Source: an uncultured Collinsella sp.
GTDB taxonomy: Bacteria; Actinomycetota; Coriobacteriia; Coriobacteriales; Coriobacteriaceae
Length of the DNA: 5,237 bases
Reading direction: 5' to 3'
Assembly: GCA_937989795.1 (NCBI GenBank)
Contig: CALKBB010000055.1
Location: 1-5,237, forward strand
Made by a program: the position numbers and the translations under genes. The notes beneath the pieces are model-generated. The model was not told the DNA's origin. It searched no databases and saw nothing but the letters and a program-made list of their open reading frames with translations. Of this stretch, positions 4,842 through 5,237 are shown in pieces; position 1 is the stretch's first letter, and each line of letters begins with the position of its first letter.

Positions 4842-5237
4842 CTACTCGTCGTCATCATCGAGCATGGCGGAACCATCGATGGCGTAAAGCTCGTCAAACT
4901 CCTCAGGCGCAGGCTGATCGGTCAGCTCGACCTCGGACGGAGCATCGTCATCAAACTCAAGTCCGCAGGCAAGGCGGACCTTATGCTCAATCTCGTCGGC
5001 GCAATCGGGGTGTTCGCGCAGGAACGTCTTGGCGGCCTCGCGACCGTTGCCGAGCTTGTCCTCGCCATAAGCAAACCAGGACCCCATCTTTTTGCAGATG
5101 CCGCACTCGACGGCCATATCCAGAATCGAGCCCTCTTTGGAGATGCCAGTGCCGTACATGATGTCAAACTCGGCCGAACGGAACGGAGCGGCCACCTTGT
5201 TCTTAACGACCTTGGCACGAACGCGATTGCCGATAAC
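4842..5237 (-). CDS. recA: Recombinase RecA, C-terminal 131 residues (5' part outside the window)
   Basis: RecA forms filaments on single-stranded DNA, drives strand exchange and triggers LexA-type self-cleavage in the SOS response. The visible part starts in the strand after loop L2 (NRVRAKVVKNKVAAPFR, then EFDIMYGTGISKEGSILD), continues through the small C-terminal domain (SWFAYGEDKLGNGREAAK, FLREHPD) and ends in a strongly acidic tail (DDDDE before TAG at 4842-4844). Such tails restrain RecA loading on double-stranded DNA in E. coli. The Walker motifs and loops L1/L2 lie beyond the window edge, as does the promoter, so SOS control cannot be judged here. recX follows after 11 bases. There is no sign of damage in the visible part. 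An in-frame GTG at 5195 is internal and is not a start. Identity is essentially certain. Confidence 0.97.
   Translation of the reverse strand, partial: VIGNRVRAKVVKNKVAAPFRSAEFDIMYGTGISKEGSILDMAVECGICKKMGSWFAYGEDKLGNGREAAKTFLREHPDCADEIEHKVRLACGLEFDDDAPSEVELTDQPAPEEFDELYAIDGSAMLDDDDE

Noticed and set aside
4198..4887. 229-codon plus-strand frame over recX
   Set aside because: Antisense of recX in register; recX itself has clear RecX repeats and the expected place after recA.
1..5237. CRISPR array, tRNA or rRNA genes, insertion sequence or prophage parts
   Set aside because: No regularly spaced repeats, cloverleaf-like sequence, transposase or integrase motif was seen, and the window is nearly filled by core genes on one strand. 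The sbcD/miaB junction shows no insertion-sequence ends.

Overview
The window is a stretch of bacterial chromosome, GC-rich by eye, in which every convincing gene lies on the minus strand. Read in the direction of transcription (right to left) the order is recA (3' part only) - recX - rny (RNase Y) - a GHKL-fold ATPase of unknown function - spoVS - miaB (5' part only). The gene set, the protein sequences (for example the TCCVREAADTRLYG motif of MiaB) and the codon use suggest a Coriobacteriia member (Actinomycetota; Collinsella/Olsenella-like). That placement is inference from memory of these families, not from a search.

Region by region: 4842-5237 holds the RecA C-terminal part with its acidic tail. 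Eleven bases on, recX (4138-4830) begins without a clear Shine-Dalgarno, so it is probably translationally coupled to recA. Positions 3881-4137 are a non-coding gap with a weak candidate recX terminator, a good sigma70-type promoter (TTGACA-17-TAGGAT) and a leader of about 160 nt for rny. The leader contains an 11-bp stem capped by GUAA that can form only in the minus-strand RNA. RNase Y (2330-3880) and the GHKL ATPase (1243-2328) are separated by one base. A 74-nt gap with a possible weak promoter and an AT-rich palindrome leads to spoVS (851-1168), and 65 nt later miaB starts at 785.

How they fit together: recA/recX is a recombinase with its modulator. rny encodes the membrane-anchored endonuclease of mRNA turnover, and miaB a tRNA-modifying radical-SAM enzyme. 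SpoVS is a small Alba-like protein known from sporulation and here probably in a non-spore-former. From established knowledge, Bacillus subtilis has recA-pbpX-rny-ymdB-spoVS-tdh-kbl-miaB. This window keeps that backbone, but the ymdB position is filled by the GHKL ATPase, which is the best candidate for something undescribed.

The left edge is abnormal. Reading miaB downstream, homology stops at about position 87, in the radical-SAM domain. The remaining bases (3 to about 107) encode, on the plus strand, a clear SbcD nuclease fragment (SVGGTDNVD ... DYVALGHLHG). The two genes meet over a segment of up to 21 bases that fits both proteins. This is either a microhomology-mediated rearrangement that breaks both genes or, perhaps more likely, a chimeric assembly join at a contig end.
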